The position numbers were made by a program, and so were the translations under genes. Shown piece after piece: positions 1-10,562 of a stretch of DNA of 64,000 nt. This stretch comes from Portulaca oleracea (Eukaryota; Streptophyta; Magnoliopsida; Caryophyllales; Portulacaceae). The notes beneath the pieces are model-generated. The model did not search any database, was not told the DNA's origin, and worked only from the letters and a program-made list of their open reading frames with translations. The DNA is taken from positions 44,757,295-44,821,294 of the forward strand of contig CM055873.1 of assembly GCA_029582165.1 (NCBI GenBank). The letters are read 5' to 3'. Position 1 is the first letter of the stretch. Each line of letters opens with the position of its first letter.

Positions 1-682
1 GCCAAAATGTCGATGATCCAGCCAAACCCTCCAAATTATCCTCCGAAATATCCTGGAGCGACTTACGCTTCAGACATTGTACATTTTCTCCGACGACGTA
101 CACCTTGAAGATCACACCGCCATGGTTGACGAACTCCTACAACACTATCGGCGGTTTCAGGCTGCTCACCCCGCCATTGTCGTACACGAGCGACATCTTG
201 TGCGACTTCGCATTGCCATCGGCGATCAAAGGCTTAGCAATCACCGGAAACTTAAGCTCTTCCCAAGACTTGGAATCCTGAAGCGTTTCCATGTCTTGAA
301 TTATGGTCTACTTCGGAATTCCGAATGTATTGCCGTCGCTTGGGACGACGCTGAGCTCCGAAACGACTTCAAGCATGGAAACTCGGTTATGGAGGCGCTC
401 AATCGCTTCAGGTGCATCGATGATTACGACATTAGAGTTCTTGGACTTGTACTCAGCAAGCTGATGCTTCCAATCTTCGCCATAGAACTTGTGGAGGATG
501 CAATCGAAGGGACCTTGATCATTCAAGGGTTTACCGATGTCGATTTTGATCAAGAAGATCGAACGGTCCCTGGCGAGTCTGAGAAGAGAGTCTCTGATGA
601 AGATTTGCTGTTTCTTAGGGGCTAAAGCGTACCCTACAAGGTACTTCTGGCAGTGGATTTCATGCGCGATTGACAAAGTCAT
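1..682 (-). pseudogene. ITPK: Inositol-tetrakisphosphate 1-kinase-like pseudogene, 3' part cut by window edge
   Basis: ITPK enzymes phosphorylate inositol tris/tetrakisphosphates in the cytosol on the way to phytate. The reading frame opens with an ATG at 682 and shows family landmarks: [12 protein letters not shown] near the N terminus, [17 protein letters not shown], then [20 protein letters not shown], and further on [19 protein letters not shown] and [16 protein letters not shown] of the ATP-grasp core. Two in-frame TAG stops interrupt it at 308-310 (after FGIPK) and 137-139 (in IVL*EF). Both stand where the family usually has Gln, so both look like CAG to TAG changes in one unshifted frame. 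No introns are present. The copy sits just inside an LTR with a primer-binding site, so it is read as a retro-captured, now dead gene copy. Family identity is clear; which ITPK paralogue it came from is not. Confidence 0.85.
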
Positions 683-860
683 CCGCCGGAATTGGACTAG
701 AAGATGGACAAAGTCGGAGAAACCAATGAATTCCGGCGAAATTAGGGTTACGAGTGAATAAGAAATCGAAGGAGGATGAGAAGAGAGTGTTTGAGAGTTG
801 AAATTGAAACAGGGAGCATGGGGAGGAAAGGGAACACAACATACCGTAGGAACTAAGTCT

Positions 861-872
861 GCTCTGATACCA
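861..872 (-). other. tRNA primer-binding site of the ITPK-carrying LTR element
   Basis: On the - strand TGGTATCAGAGC follows the LTR end directly. This is the common plant copia/TRIM primer site matching the 3' end of initiator tRNA-Met. Confidence 0.8.
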
Positions 873-1065
873 TGTTAAGTTTCACCCAATTTGGGGAAAC
901 TAAAGATAGAAGAGGGAGAGAGATTTGAGAAAATGATATTATTGATGAATCTCAACTCTTGAGATAAAAGAGGGAGCGGAAGGCTATATATAACTAACTT
1001 CCCATCCTAACAATCCAAGAAACAAAGATAAAGAAACAAAGAAACAAGATACAACATTGTCAACA
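873..1065 (-). repeat. Long terminal repeat (193 bp) of the ITPK-carrying element
   Basis: It starts TGTTGACAATG and ends CTTAACA on the - strand, has a TATA-like stretch (TTATATATAG, about 981-992) and lies next to the primer site. Only one LTR is in the window. Confidence 0.7.
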
Positions 1066-1434
1066 AAATGGAAACAATACAAATATTCACTATTCCTAAC
1101 ATCACTGCTTATCAACTAGTTAGGTTTCCAATAGATTCGCCCATAATGGGTTGTATTATTATGTACGTATCAAGTGGGTTAGAGATAGAGAACATAATAT
1201 ATACCATCACGTTTCGATTCTATGCAGGGTACAAAACCCCGTTGGTATAGATGCAATCCCAACTCAAGAGTTTCTCCAAGCGTATGGGGGAAATCTTTTA
1301 AGTAGCTTTGGTTATCATCTAAATTTCACAAAGGAATCACTTCGTGCACTTACCTATAGGTAATACATCTTTTTGATTAAAATTGCATCAGGACAATAAA
1401 AATAGGAGAAATATTGTATATAATTTTATAATTA

Positions 1435-1663
1435 AGGCTCCGTTCTTTTGTGCGTTGCGTTTGCGTTGCGTTGCGTTTGCGTTTCGATAAATTGCGTTTG
1501 GGTTGCGTTGGATTGCGTTGGGTTGCGGTAGGAAATAATAAAAAGGTGAATAGAGGTGAATAGTAGATTGTGATAAGTTGCGTTATCTTGCGTTTGCCAT
1601 GCGTTAGATTTTATTGATTTTGCGTTGCGTTTGGGTGCGTTAACGCACAAAAGAACGAAGCCT
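1435..1663. mobile_element. Foldback/MITE-like element rich in GCGTT repeats
   Basis: The ends are inverted copies: AGGCTCCGTTCTTTTGTGCG at the left and, on the other strand from the right, AGGCTTCGTTCTTTTGTGCG. Inside are many near-tandem TTGCGT and TTGCGTTGCG units. It lies in intron 11 of SCPL copy A and is absent from the same intron of B and C. I find no convincing target duplication, so the class (hAT-like by end sequence) is open. Confidence 0.6.
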
Positions 1664-2059
1664 AAATCCACAATGTTAAAATTTGGACAAAAAACCTATA
1701 ATCTAACTGTTTTTTTTTCCCCATGCGGAACAATTCTAGTGTTGAGGCTAGGCAACAATTTGACACCTTTATCTATTATATATGTGTGTTCATGTGGAAT
1801 CTGTTGTTCCATTCCATCGATCGTTGGCTTCGTTTCTTGGTATGGCAGCGGTGACCAAGACATGTCTGTTCCGTACGTGGACACATTGGCATGAATTGTA
1901 CACCTGAAACTCTCAATTATTGATCGTTGGAGACCATGGTTTGTGAAAGGTCAAGTTGCTGGGTAAGTTCCTCCATAGCTTTCAAACCTCAATCATTTAT
2001 ATGGTGCTATTAATTACTCTTTTTTTTTGTAATTTTGGATTCTGATTTTTGTCTACATA

Positions 2060-2062
<3 letters not shown>

Positions 2063-2119
<57 letters not shown>
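2063..2119. repeat. (TA)n microsatellite
   Basis: Uninterrupted AT/TA dinucleotides. Together with the tract at 2656-2698 it flanks the MITE at 2120-2655, so that element inserted into the microsatellite. Confidence 0.95.
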
Positions 2120-2122
<3 letters not shown>

Positions 2123-2653
2123 AAATTGGATTGTAATAATCTCTACTTTTGCAAATTGGATGTCAATAATCCCTACTTTCATTTTGTATTCTGGTGGTCC
2201 AAAGAAAAATAAAATTGTATTGTAGTGGTACCAAATCCATCAGCACATTCTTTTTATTTTTTCATGCATACCCCATATTGTTTTTGTTTTTTTCGTTCCT
2301 GCCCCCAGAAAGGTAATAAAGTGTAGTTGCTAAGACATTTTTTAAATTATTTTTTGAGATTCCGAGCAATTATTATGATTTTTTAAAAGGAATAAATTTG
2401 AAAAAATCATGAAAAATTGAAAAAAATTGAAAAAAATTGGGAGAAATGTTGTAAATTCATTAAAAATCGTGGTAAAGTGTTATACAAAGTTTTGAATCAA
2501 ATCCAACACAAAATCTATGATATTTAGGGTATACTCTTGATTATGTCCCATTATAATACAATTTTATTTTTTTTGGACCACCAGAATACAAATTGGAAGT
2601 AGGGATTATTGTCATCCAATTTGCAAAAGTAAGGATTATTAGAATCCAATTTT

Positions 2654-2655
<2 letters not shown>
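2120..2655. mobile_element. MITE with terminal inverted repeats of about 105 bp inside a (TA)n tract
   Basis: Left arm GGGAAATTGGATT...TTGCAAATTGGATG...CTGGTGGTCC is mirrored by the right arm GGACCACCAG...CATCCAATTTGCAA...AATCCAATTTTCC. The arms cover about 2120-2225 and 2550-2655. No ORF. Flanks are (AT)n, so the target duplication cannot be read. It lies in intron 12 of SCPL copy A. Confidence 0.75.
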
Positions 2656-2699
<44 letters not shown>

Positions 2700-2701
<2 letters not shown>

Positions 2702-2729
2702 CTTAAGTTAAGATAGCTTAAGTTAAGAT
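2700..2729. repeat. 15-bp tandem repeat, two copies
   Basis: AGCTTAAGTTAAGAT occurs twice in direct succession just after the right-hand (TA)n tract. Confidence 0.8.
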
Positions 2730-3533
2730 CTATTTTTGTTCGACCTCTTACTCATATATGATTGCGCAGATATACTATGATGCAGTCAAATGGACATTAC
2801 CAACTAACATTTGCAACTGTGAAGGTAATCAAACACCTCTATTAAAACAGTAACATGTTGGTGTGATGACGGATCGGATGGCTGGGCATATTATCTAAGA
2901 GATCAAATAGCCAACCATATGTTACTGAATTATTGCAGGGAGCCGGACACACGTCACCAGAGTACAAGCGTCGAGAATGTCAACTCTTGGTTTCAAAGTG
3001 GCTCAGGAGACACCCTCTTTAGTAGAGCAAATGTGTTTCTTACTAGACAATATCTATGTTGACCGGATGTAGGAGAAATATAATGTTGACACCACATGTA
3101 TCTTTTTTTTTTTTTGGGAAGAAAAAGAAGCTTATGTTAGATTAACAAACAGACGTTTGAGCTTACAAAAGCACCTAAGAGGCAACAAAAACTTAGACCT
3201 CCTAGGCTTGCCACAACCGACGCAACTAATAAACTGATTGATACCCATATACAGATGAACGACAACATCATAACCCACAGACTGCAACTCCTAGTAATGG
3301 TAAGGCCCATCCGGACAGCCCAGGCGGCTGTAATCAAACTACCCAAAGTAGACCAAAAAACCATCCAGCCCAAAATAGCAGTCAAGCAAAAACGCTCGTC
3401 CACAGCCTTCCACTTAATCATCACAGTCTCCTGTTGGGTTTTGAAATCATCAGCAAGCACAGCAGGAGTTAAATTGACAAATTTCTGGACCAGATTGACC
3501 TCAACATCCCAGTCCCTATCCATCAAAGCCTGA

Positions 3534-5127
3534 TGATGTATGCAAGGTTGCTAAGATCAGAGTGATGACCTCACAGACACCAAATGGACACACAACACTG
3601 GGAATCTGAGACCTCACAACAGAAAATCGATTGCAATCACTCCAAAACAGAGGGTAATCGACAAGGATCGGATGGATGAAATGGGTGAGGTGTGAAAAGT
3701 GATCGGATGAGCAAGAACAACACGAATAACCTCCTCCAAGATAGAACCCGGTTCACCACGCACCAAATAACATCAAATGGATTGAAATGGATAATGAGGG
3801 ATGGGAAAAACAGAAAAGGAAAGATAGACTTGAGCTCAGTGTCGATACAGCACCACACCACAGCTAGAACATCAAGGGCAATGGACTCGATGACCTCAAT
3901 GGATACAGGCACACCACCATCGAAGCTACCAAGCTCTACACCCACCACAAGGATTGCCAAATCCTTGATACTGTAGTAGAATTAACCAATTTTGAGAGTT
4001 TAACGTCACTCACAAACAAGAGGCTCAATAAGGCACTCAAATCTCATATTTCATATTTCAAGTTGTTGATTACAATGACCTCACAGTGGGTATATATAAG
4101 CCCAGCTGAAATATCTAATTAGGAGTTTCTTGAGCAAAAAGAAAACATCCTAATCTTGCTTGATTAGCTAATTACATCAGAAAAAGATAATATGTAACTA
4201 ACTTAGGAAGCTTCTAGAGCAATAATAATGAGGGCTAATAAAAGCATCACACATGGCATCTTCATGAAGCTTCTAGAACAATTGGAAGGCTCTAGAAACA
4301 TCACACATGGCGCTTTCTTGTTGGAGCAGCATTCCTCACGTGGGTAAGGCTGGATAACCACCTCACGAGCTGGAAGGACCTCAACAGCTCGAAAGTGACG
4401 TCTTCATAGAGGGCCTCAATGACAAACACCTCACTGAATTGGAAAGACCTCAACAACTTAGGAAGTGAAGTCAAAAAGGTGCAAATAGTCTTCCTCCAGT
4501 AGGGAACGTCCTTGGACGTCCAAATTCTCAGCAGACTCAAGATGGAGGTCCTCATGCGCATATTCAGATTGCATAAAAGATTAATGACCTCCAATAAACA
4601 GAAGATGACGCAGCCCAAGTGAAAAGACCAAAAGGACCTTGCTCAAACACCAAAAGATAAGCTGATCTCGAATGAGGTCCTCATGCAGGTACCCAGATTG
4701 CAATAGTTGTGCAGAATGCAAACGACCTCCAAATGGATCACCCTTTGGCATTTAGGGAAGCTTAGTAATAAACTTCTTTGACCTCCAAAGAGAAGAGAAA
4801 CACAAACCAAGCTGAAAAGAGCAACCGGCTCGAGATAAACGTCCTCAATAAGAACAACTGGCTCCAAATAAACGTCCTCAATGCATGCCCAGAACAAGAT
4901 AGCTCCGCGGAACCCAAATGACCTTCGGACCATGTAAGCTTGGACATTATGATCAACCTCCAAGGGACCAAATGTGAGTGAGGCCTCAATTCTGAAGTGT
5001 TGAGACAATAAGGATGGCCTCACATCAGGTGGATGACCCTTTGATATAGTCAAGGACCTTCTGGGATTCATGGATGGCCTCAACGCATGCTGACACCAAA
5101 TGACGTTGTGAGGGCTGATCTCCATCA
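3534..5127 (-). repeat. 3' LTR of the gypsy-like element
   Basis: Near-identical to 7583-9173 along its whole length, with scattered substitutions (for example near 3548, 3586 and 3667) and one replaced block near 3838-3860. Confidence 0.95.
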
Positions 5128-5139
5128 TTCCCCCCAAGT
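5128..5139 (-). other. Polypurine tract of the gypsy-like element
   Basis: On the - strand a G-run (CTTGGGGGGAA) stands directly before the TGATGG start of the 3' LTR, the expected place for plus-strand priming. Confidence 0.75.
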
Positions 5140-5199
5140 TGAGAAAAGTTTGTCCTCAAACTTGGAAAGTCCTCTGCCACCGAATAATATGGCCTTAAA

Positions 5200-5651
5200 G
5201 ATATACACCAAGAATAGTATGGCCTCAAAACAGCTACATGGAAGGTTGCACTTCCACCAAGTTCATCCGAAAAATCCAACTTGTAAACATCGTTTCCCAC
5301 CTTTCCAAGGACCTCAAAGAGACCTTCAGCTCTTGGAACCAACCTCCCTTTCCTCTTGGATCGAAATCTGTCCTTCTTTAGGTAGATCCAAACAAGATCT
5401 CCCGGCAGGAAACTCAACTTCTTCTTTTTCTTGTGAGCAAAATCATGAAACTTAGCTACCTTCTTCTGTTCAAGCTGAAACTCATATTCAGGAGGTAAAC
5501 CAGGGGGTTTTTCTTCCGGAAACACATAAGGACAGTGTTCCAAAGGATGGGTATGGAGGGGATGGCTATTTGAGGAGTTTGCGTTTGTGTTTTGATTTAG
5601 GAGAATAAGGTCCTCAACCTTGTTAAGGATCTTCAGAAACCATAGGTTCAA
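5200..5651 (-). pseudogene. Gypsy-like integrase C-terminal region
   Basis: The frame contains KKLSFLPGDLVWIYLKKDRF, RSKRKGRLVPRAEGLFEVLG and NDVYKLDFSDELGGSATFH, then VAVLRPYY. This is the conserved tail of plant gypsy polyproteins (GDWVWVHLRKERFP...KL.PR.DGPF.VL...ND.AYKLDLP). The RT, RNase H and integrase catalytic core that should precede it are absent, so the element is a large internal-deletion derivative. The frame runs on into the 3' LTR. Confidence 0.8.
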
Positions 5652-5833
5652 GGATGGAAACCTAGGTTCATGGGTTTTGAGGGTTGGCTCTTTTGTGGAG
5701 GGTAGTAATTTGGAGATAATGGGGTATGGAAAGTGGATTTGTGAACTCCCCTTGTTGAATAGGAAGTTATTGGGTATGAGGGGTTTTTGTGGGGCTTTTG
5801 GGGTTATTTTATGGGCTAAGGATAGTGGTGGTT

Positions 5834-6931
5834 TCAGTGGTAGGTTGATGGTAGGTTGATGGTAGGATTAATGACGAACCAAGGTTGGTAAGGAGTGTGC
5901 ATATCAAAGCTTGACTGTCTGGAGGGCCTCAAGACAGAACATATGACAGTTTGAGCAAAAGAAGATGCATCAGTAGCACAACTTCCTTCTTCAATGGTCA
6001 AGGGACAATCATTACCATTGATAACACAACTCAAATAAATGTTGTCCTCCCTTTGCTTCTGACCTTCATGCATAAAAGAACCACTAAGGACTCTTCTCAC
6101 CACTAGAATTTCATTCTCTTCATCATAAACCCGATCTCCCAAAAACTCTTTCTCACATTCATCTTCCAATTCTGGTTCATGTACATAAGAACTACCAAGG
6201 ACCCTTCTAACAACAAGCATTTCTTTCACAATAAACATCCAAGGCATACTTCCCAATATAGAACATATGATCAAGGCCTTAACAACACTCCACACAAATC
6301 CACAACAAGCATCATCAATACTCACAAAATCAAGATAATATGACTTCACTGCTATTCCACTATCTTGACTCATCCAAAGATGTATAATCATGATAATCTC
6401 CTCAACAAAACACCACAGCACATGAAACTTCACAAAACATACATTCATGAAACTCCAAAATATTCGCAAGTATGCTTCATTCATGCCCATTAAAATAATG
6501 TAGTAAGGAAATTCTTGAGATCCCATACCTTGACCAAAATATTGAACTCCAATCAACTTGAAAAGAATCAAGGCTGGAAAATCAACATCACCAGTAAAAA
6601 CAATGATCTCCTCCATTGAACTTGTTGGGGGCTTGATACTCCATTCATCATACTTTGACCTCCTTCGCTTCCACCTCTTTCGCTTTGGTCTTCTTATCAC
6701 CTCCAAGTTCACCCATAGAAATAACCTTGGTTGGAAATAAACCAACTCAACATTGGAGCCAATGGAAGCTTCATCCTCCATTCTCGTAGCACCTAAAGAT
6801 GACATGATGTTCATATTCACGGGCTGAGGTTCTGATTTTGACAATGTCATTGGCTGGCAGCACACTAAGGTCATTGACTGTGTCAAGGACAGACAGTCCT
6901 CAACCTCCTCATCATAGACAGGATCATCCAA
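5834..6931 (-). pseudogene. Gypsy-like gag-protease junction, degenerate
   Basis: A 365-codon frame. Near its end it reads ILVVRRVLSGSF then QREDNIYLSCVINGND and LTIEEGSCATDAS. In plant gypsy elements this corresponds to VVRR..., QR..IF..RC.I..K.C.LIIDGGSC, where Asp in DGGS is the protease catalytic residue. Here the motif reads EEGSC, so the protease would be inactive. The middle (about residues 95-230) has hydrophobic stretches with no family match that I recognise and may be filler sequence. Confidence 0.5.
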
Positions 6932-6966
6932 AGGTTCATTTACAAACTCTTCTTCATCAAGATCCT

Positions 6967-7368
6967 CTACTTCCTCATCATATCTAGGATCTCTACCTCC
7001 TCTCCCGGATCCACTAAAGGGATCTTCCTCTTTTTTTTCTCCTCTTCCTCCTCCTCTAACCCCTTATAATCTTCTTCATCTTCATACACATCAAAAATAG
7101 GAGGGTGATTAAAATCAACCTCATGTTCATCCTTGTGTTCTTCCTCTTGAATCAAAGGTGGCTCAAGTGACTTCATGCAATCATAAATAAATTCACACAA
7201 ATTTATCTCCAATTGTAACATCTTGATCTCACGCCTCAATCTCCTTAATCTTCTTTCCTCCTTCAAAATTTGCTCACTCTTTCGAGATGAAGACTTATTG
7301 AAAGTCATGGCTGCTGGGTTTTTTGTGGCTATGTGTTTGGGCTGATTTTGGGATGTGTTTAGGCTCAA
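6967..7368 (-). CDS. Gag-proximal acidic ORF of the gypsy-like element
   Basis: A 133-codon frame starting 200 bases after the primer site. Residues 25-75 are a basic, coiled-coil-like stretch (KSEQILKEERRLRRLRREIK); the rest is acidic with runs of Glu. It has no recognisable capsid motif. Its position suggests what is left of gag, or an unrelated short ORF kept by a deletion derivative. Function not recognised. Confidence 0.4.
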   Translation of the reverse strand: MSLNTSQNQPKHIATKNPAAMTFNKSSSRKSEQILKEERRLRRLRREIKMLQLEINLCEFIYDCMKSLEPPLIQEEEHKDEHEVDFNHPPIFDVYEDEEDYKGLEEEEEEKKKRKIPLVDPGEEVEILDMMRK

Positions 7369-7567
7369 AGAAATTTGAAACGAATCATCAAGGCTGCTGG
7401 GATTTTTTTGGGGCTATGTGTTTGGGCTGATTTGGGACGAGTTTAGGCTCAAAACGAATCAAAACTAACTCACCAAGATGGTAGCTAGCTCTGCAATTTG
7501 ATGAGGTGTTCTGCTACTGCCCAACATCAAGAACAAAACCAATATACTCCCCCCAAGATGAAACTCA

Positions 7568-7579
7568 GCTCTGATACCA
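7568..7579 (-). other. Primer-binding site of the gypsy-like element
   Basis: TGGTATCAGAGC on the - strand, three bases inside the 5' LTR; matches initiator tRNA-Met. Confidence 0.88.
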
Positions 7580-7582
7580 AGT

Positions 7583-9173
7583 TGATGTATGCAAGGTCGC
7601 TAAGATCAGAGTGATGACCTCACAGACACCAAACAGACACAAAACACTGGGAATCTGAGACCTCACAACAGAAAATCGATTGCAATCACTCCAAAACAGA
7701 GGGTAATCGACAATGATAGGATGGATGAAATGGGTGAGGTGTGAAAAGTGATCGGATGAGCAAGAACAACACGAATAACCTCCTCCAAGATAGAACCCGG
7801 TTCACCACGCACCAAATAACATCAAATGGATTGAAATGGATAATGAGGGATGGGAAAAACAGAAAAGGAAAGATAGACTTGAGCTCAAGCTGATACAGGC
7901 ACACCACAGCTAGAACATCAAGGGCAATGGACTCGATGACCTCAATGGATACAGGCACACCACCATCAAAGCTACCAAACTCTACACCCACCACAAGGAT
8001 TGCCAAATCCTTGATACTGTAGTAGAATTAACCAATTTTGAGAGTTTAACGTCACTCACAAGCAAGAGGCTCAATAAGGCACACAAATCTCATATTTCAT
8101 ATTTCAAGTTGTTGATTACAATGACCTCAAAGTGGGTATATATAAGCCCAGCTGAAATATCTAATTAGGAGTTTCTTGAGCAAAAAGAAAACATCCTAAT
8201 CTTGCTTAATTAACTAATTACATCAGAAAAAGATAATATGTAACTAACTTAGGAAGCTTCTAGAGCAATAATAATGAGGGCTAATAAAAGCATCACACAT
8301 GGCATCTTCATGAAGCTTGTAGAACAATTGGAAGGCTCTAGAAACATCACACATGGCGCTTTCTTGTTGGAGCAGCATTCCTCACGTGGGTAAGGCTGGA
8401 TAACCACCTCACGAGCTGGAAAGACCTCAACAGCTCGAAAGTGACGTCTTCATAGAGGGCCTCAATGACAAACACCTCACTGAATTGGAAAGACCTCAAC
8501 AACTCAGGAAGTGAAGTCAAAAAGGTGCAAATAGTCTTCCTCCAGTAGGGAACGTCCTTGGACGTCCAAATTCTCAGCAGACTCAAGATGGAGGTCCTCA
8601 TGCGCATATTCAGATTGCATAAAAGATTAATGACCTCCAATAAAAAGAAGATGACGCAGCCCAAGTGAAAAGACCAAAAGGACCTTGCTCAAACACCAAA
8701 AGATAAGCTGATCCCGAATGAGGTCCTCATGCAGGTACCCAAATTGCAATAGTTGTGCAGAATGCAAACGACCTCCAAATGGATCACCCTTTGGCATTTA
8801 GGGAAGCTTAGTAATAAAATTCTTTGACCTCCAAAGAGAAGAGAAACACAAACCAAGCTGAAAAGAGCAACCGGCTCGAGATAAACGTCCTCAATAAGAA
8901 CAACTGGCTCCAAATAAACGTCCTCAATGCATGCCCAGAACAAGATAGCTCCGTGGAACCCAAAAGACCTTCGGACCATGTAAGCTTGGACATTATGATC
9001 AACCTCCAAGGGACCAAATGTGAGTGAGGCCTCAATTCTGAAGTGTTGAGACAATAAGGATGGTCTCACATCAGGTGGATGACCCTTTGATATAGTCAAG
9101 GACCTTCTGGGATTCATGGATGGCCTCAACGCATGCTGACACCAAATGAGGTTGTGAGGGCTGATCTCCATCA
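7583..9173 (-). repeat. 5' LTR of the gypsy-like element
   Basis: Partner of 3534-5127. On the - strand it runs TGATGGAGATCAG to TGCATACATCA and is followed by ACT and the primer site. Confidence 0.95.
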
Positions 9174-9422
9174 CCTGAATATCCTCAATAACTTCCAGCA
9201 ATTGAGGTTCATTATCCTGGTTGGGATGTCGCAGCTGTTGAATGATACGCTCTTCAAGATCCACCTCCAGAGGGTTGATCCCACGCTCCCAGGCCAGGTG
9301 CAAAATCTCACGGAGAGTAACCATCATAGCTGGAATAGCCTCCTGGGTATGAACCTTAGCCGTGATACCCACCACCCAGCTCAATCACGAATGATAGTTG
9401 CACCAACATAGAACCTGGCCTC

Positions 9423-10562
9423 TTAGTTGTAGCAAACCTCCAAGTTGACTTTGTAGGTATGCCTGGGAGGAGGTTTCCAACCCAGAATCTCGTTACTGGA
9501 GTAGGCAAAGTCCTGCATTTTCTCATAAAAAACACAATCAAGCCAACATTTGTTAATACTATTATAAACATTAAATTTTTCATTTTGAATCACAACTTTA
9601 TTACGAATTATCCAAATCGCCCATAAGGTAGTAGCAAAGTGAATGTCCCACCCAGGGCTCTTATACTTAACATTAAGGGTAAGCCAGTCAGTAAGACTGC
9701 TTTGAGTCCAAAAGCAAGGAATAGAAATCTGACGATGACCAATCTTTTGGAAAATGTGCAACCAGAATTTCCTGGCAATATCACAATCCCTAAACAGGTG
9801 TAGGTGGTCCTCCTTGTGAAGATGACAGAGTGAGCAGGTGTCACTGATGTCATTCATTCTCCTGGCAAGAATGGTATTGAGAGGAAGAGACTCGTGGGAC
9901 ATTCTCCAAAGGTGATGTTTAATCTTAGAAGGAACGTGGATCCTCCAAATACCCTTAAAAAGAGGAGTGAGGCTATCCGTCTTGGGTATGCAACCAACAT
10001 GAAGGTCTTTATAAATAGTAGCAACATTGAACTTTTTAGACCAGCTAGAAACCCATTTGTATTCTTTCACAAGACTGGGCTCCCGACTAATGGGGATCTG
10101 GATGATTTCCTGCACAATATTTGGAGGGACATGCTGTAGCAATTTCCTGTTATCCCAAGTATTATGCTCCATAAAATCACTAACCCTGTGATGTCTACTA
10201 CCCCGGCCACCAACATTGGCCACCCTCATGGCCAGAATCCCATTCCCCATCCAGTTTTCGTACCAAAAAGAAGTCTGAGAACCATTCCCAAAATTAGTAG
10301 CAGCATGGTGAAGCGGGAAGTCTTTGGAAAGCATTAAGCTTTTCCAGAAAGGGGAGTGATAAGGTTTTGAGGAGCAAAGAGGAAGGGAATGGTTCACATT
10401 ATACTTTTGTAAAACAAACTTGATCCAAGGACGGTCCACATTGTTAAGAACATTCCACAGAAGCTTAGCCAAGAAGGCAGTATTCCAATCATGAATGTTC
10501 TTAAATCCCAGGCCACCCAAGGCTTTGGGTTTGCACATCTTATCCCAACTAACTTGAGCCAT
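9423..10562 (-). pseudogene. LINE ORF2, zf-RVT / C-terminal region
   Basis: A 379-codon open stretch shows the segment that follows RT in plant LINEs: VSWDKMCKPKALGGLGFKNI, FWYENWMGNG, WRIHVPSKIKHHLWR, the zf-RVT cysteines CSLCHLHKEDHLHLFRDC, and LWAIWIIRNK. The order matches the family and joins the RT stretch above 10749. It ends at a stop at 9423, after which the RNase H-like part continues in another frame. Confidence 0.82.

Larger units (their letters stand above)
1..1065 (-). mobile_element. Short LTR retroelement carrying an ITPK sequence (left part outside window)
   Basis: Read on the - strand, a 193-base LTR (TGTTGACAATG to CTTAACA) is followed with no gap by the primer site TGGTATCAGAGC (complementary to initiator-methionine tRNA) and then about 190 bases later by an intronless coding sequence for inositol-tetrakisphosphate 1-kinase. 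No gag, protease, integrase or RT is visible in the part present. The second LTR and the target duplication lie beyond the left edge. The architecture fits a small (TRIM or LARD-like) non-autonomous retroelement that picked up a host mRNA. The element sits at the left of the SCPL copy A remnant, probably in its intron 10. Confidence 0.7.
1228..3022 (+). pseudogene. SCPL copy A: 3' remnant (exons 11-14) of a serine carboxypeptidase-like gene
   Basis: Four exons match the end of copies B and C: 1228-1359, 1849-1962, 2770-2824 and 2939-3022. They encode the region from the GT..W.RCN segment through SGDQDM (acid residue of the triad), NGHYQLTFATVK and GAGHTSPEYK (catalytic His) to a C terminus ending RRHPL. 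Splice sites keep the phases of the other copies. It is dead: one extra base in exon 11 around 1250-1262 (TGCAATCCCAACTC against TGCAACTCTACTC in copy C) shifts the frame, and the conserved Trp of LAW in exon 12 is TGA at 1892-1894. Exons 1-10 are not in the window; the ITPK-bearing LTR element ends 160 bases upstream. Confidence 0.85.
3534..9173 (-). mobile_element. Complete non-autonomous Ty3/gypsy-like LTR retrotransposon
   Basis: Two LTRs of about 1.59 kb (3534-5127 and 7583-9173) have the same ends TGATG...CATCA and flank a 2.45-kb interior. The primer site is TGGTATCAGAGC (7568-7579 on -) and the polypurine tract is TTGGGGGGAA next to the 3' LTR. Five-base target duplications CCTGA lie at 3529-3533 and 9174-9178. 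The interior keeps a gag/protease-like stretch and the integrase C-terminal region, but no RT, RNase H or integrase core. It inserted into the LINE. Confidence 0.95.
3137..9422 (-). pseudogene. LINE RNase H-like C terminus, split by the LTR element at 3534-9173
   Basis: Upstream half (about 9179-9422 on the - strand): EAIPAMMVTLREILHLAWERG and LLEVIEDIQ. Downstream half (3137-3528): ALMDRDWDVEVNLVQKFVN, LADDFKTQQETVMI, VDERFCLTAI. When the LTR element and one CCTGA copy are set aside, the two halves are in phase at DIQ|ALMDRD, which fits the C-terminal RNase H of plant LINEs. Catalytic residues are poorly conserved. The last 150 codons before the poly(A) look like non-coding tail. Confidence 0.65.

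Noticed and set aside
77..625. A 182-codon open frame on the + strand
   Set aside because: It is the antisense shadow of the ITPK pseudogene on the - strand; no family resemblance in its own frame.
4301..5137. Open frames on the - strand inside the LTRs (also repeated at 8347-9384)
   Set aside because: They occur identically in both LTRs and have no recognisable motif; LTR sequence by position and ends. The part above 9178 is LINE coding.
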